Assembly (NCBI GenBank): GCA_025054695.1
Contig: JANWZI010000034.1
Location: forward strand, 1-36,853
Origin: Myxococcota bacterium
Lineage (GTDB): Bacteria; Myxococcota_A; Polyangia; Polyangiales; JANWZI01
Direction of reading: 5' to 3'
Length of the DNA stretch: 36,853 nucleotides
Under the pieces are notes generated by a model. That model saw only the letters and a program-made list of their open reading frames with translations. It did not search any database and was not told the DNA's origin. The translations under genes were made by a program, and so were the position numbers. Positions 35,751 to 36,853 of this stretch are shown piece after piece. Position 1 is the first letter of the stretch. Each line of letters opens with the position of its first letter.

Positions 35751-36853
35751 TCACCGCCGCTCCCGGCGCCGTCGACCACCCAGCACCATCAACCCCACCA
35801 ACATCGATGCGAGCGCGTAGCCCGCGGCCGACGTCCGTTTGGGGACACGACAGCCGCAGCCCTTGGCCATCATCCCCGAACGCGAGCTACCCGCGTCCCC
35901 GCGCATCGCGTCGGCACCATCCCCGTCACGGGGAACGGGCGAGCCGCCGTCCTCCATCGCCGCATCCGCGTGCCCGCCGTCTTCAGTCATCATCATGCCC
36001 CCGTCACTCGCGATCTGGCATCGGCGAGCGACGCACTCGAACCCGCTGACGCAGTCCGCCGACGTCGCACAATCGCTCCGACACGCGCTCGGTCCGCAGA
36101 TGTAGGGAGCGCACTCCATTCGCGCGCCCTCCGGACAGCTGACCTCCAAACCCGAACAACGCCCTTCGCTCGTCGCAACTCCATCCGCGCACGTCGCAGC
36201 CCGACACATCGTTCCCGCGGCTGCAAACCGATCTTCAGGACATTCGCTCGACGCTGCCGTGCACGTCTCAGCCGCGTCGCACGGCCCGGCTGCCCGCCTG
36301 CACGTCACCATGGGCGCCACCGCCGCCACCAGCGCCGTGCACCTACCGTTGCGGCTTCCCCCGCTGTCGGTCGAGCAGGCCTGGCAGTCGTCGCTCGCAC
36401 CCCCTCCGCACGCGCTCTCGCAACAAACCCCGTCGACGCAAAAGCCGCTCAGGCATTGGCTTGCGGACGTGCACGGCTCGCCGTCGGTCAGCCCCGAGAC
36501 GAATACATACGCGGAACCCTGATCGGGGTTCGTGCCGACGTCGTCCCCGGGTACCCCGACGAGCGCGCGGCTTCCATCCGACGTCAGTGCCACGCTCGAG
36601 CCAAAAAAGTCGGTGTGTGCCTCGTCGCTCGCGGTCAGCTTCCCCTCCTCGGTCCACGTTGTGCCTGAACGCACGAACACGTACGCAGAGCCTTGATCCG
36701 CTCTCGAGCCGATGTCGTCCCCCGGTGCCCCGACGAGCGCGCGGCTCCCGTCCGACGTCAGCGCGACACTCTGGCCGAAGCTGTCGTACATCGCTCCGTC
36801 GCGCGCGTTAAGCCTCCCCTCCTCGGTCCACGTTGTGCCTGAACGCACGAACA
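35751..36853 (-). CDS. Surface protein with FG-GAP repeats and MYXO-CTERM-like tail (5' end outside window)
   Basis: At least 367 aa are visible and the frame continues past the right edge. The visible N-terminal part holds two near-identical FG-GAP-type blades (FGQSVALTSDGSRALVGAPGDD) followed by a Cys-rich region (CTSASQCLSGFCVDGVCC and similar) of the kind common in myxobacterial exported proteins. The C-terminus has GCGCRVP, one transmembrane helix (about AAGYALASMLVGLMVLGG) and RRRRERR. This Cys-helix-Arg layout is that of MYXO-CTERM sorting signals, which direct proteins to the cell surface after processing. An acidic Asp/Gly linker precedes it. Function unknown; a surface adhesin is an inference. 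Confidence 0.88.
   Translation of the reverse strand, partial: FVRSGTTWTEEGRLNARDGAMYDSFGQSVALTSDGSRALVGAPGDDIGSRADQGSAYVFVRSGTTWTEEGKLTASDEAHTDFFGSSVALTSDGSRALVGVPGDDVGTNPDQGSAYVFVSGLTDGEPCTSASQCLSGFCVDGVCCESACGGGASDDCQACSTDSGGSRNGRCTALVAAVAPMVTCRRAAGPCDAAETCTAASSECPEDRFAAAGTMCRAATCADGVATSEGRCSGLEVSCPEGARMECAPYICGPSACRSDCATSADCVSGFECVARRCQIASDGGMMMTEDGGHADAAMEDGGSPVPRDGDGADAMRGDAGSSRSGMMAKGCGCRVPKRTSAAGYALASMLVGLMVLGGRRRRERR
36641..36853. repeat. 174-bp tandem repeat in the FG-GAP gene
   Basis: A 174-nt (58-codon) unit recurs: the ~34 nt beginning at 36641 reappear at 36815 almost unchanged, and the array runs off the window. Each unit encodes one propeller blade. A diverged partial copy lies just left of 36641. 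High DNA identity suggests recent amplification or gene conversion. Confidence 0.75.

Overview
This is a very GC-rich, densely coded chromosomal window of about 30 protein genes. It most likely comes from a myxobacterium-like member of the Myxococcota (Polyangia; a Sandaracinus-like organism is my best guess). The lineage call rests on several features: a MYXO-CTERM-like sorting tail on the last gene, several acidic or cysteine-rich lipoproteins with FG-GAP or disulfide modules, enhancer-binding regulators with FHA or TPR/GAF sensor regions, a PilB-type pilus ATPase, and many TPR proteins. I see no tRNA, rRNA, insertion sequence, prophage or CRISPR array, and no clear foreign island.

Layout. 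1-4639: a sigma-54 activator cut by the left window edge, convergent with an FHA regulator that lacks the GAFTGA loop. 5005-8397 (minus strand): coiled-coil membrane protein, pyrF, rlmB and a diguanylate cyclase, probably one operon. 8732-10941 (minus): an FG-GAP lipoprotein coupled to a TPR membrane protein. 11456-15438 (plus): a cysteine-rich lipoprotein, an AI-2E-family permease and a coupled lipoprotein. 15527-17128 (minus): a lipid desaturase and hydroxylase pair. 17256-20488 (plus): two coupled TPR proteins of unknown function. 20751-21842 (minus): a diheme cytochrome c lipoprotein. 21992-28164 (plus): pilB, a small unknown protein, pyrC-carA, and a two-subunit CoA transferase. 28311-28898 (minus): an AMIN-like exported protein. 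28985-31014 (plus): a TPR-AIM24-like protein coupled to pgsA. 31162-32607 (minus): a CHAD-CYTH protein. 32918-34203 (plus): surE-apt. 34182-35558 (minus): a second AI-2E-family permease. 35751-36853 (minus): an FG-GAP/MYXO-CTERM surface protein cut by the right edge.

Genes within operons are packed tightly, often with ATGA, GTGA or TGATG overlaps. Core metabolism (pyrimidine synthesis, adenine salvage, phospholipid synthesis, rRNA methylation) is interleaved with envelope proteins.

The most striking feature is not a gene. Eleven arrays of a degenerate hexamer, GNCTCG (CGAGNC on the other strand), lie in the gaps between transcription units: exactly one in each gap of 150 nt or more and in three of 106-147 nt. 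None lies in the short gaps inside operons. The four longest hold 19-24 consecutive hexamers with no insertion or deletion, although the second base of the unit varies freely. Two arrays also share a 40-bp flank (31/40 identical). I regard this dispersed family as the best candidate for something undescribed. A second candidate is the leader at 23957-24051, which combines an inverted repeat, a 16-codon micro-ORF with a strong Shine-Dalgarno sequence, and an overlapping promoter-like element.
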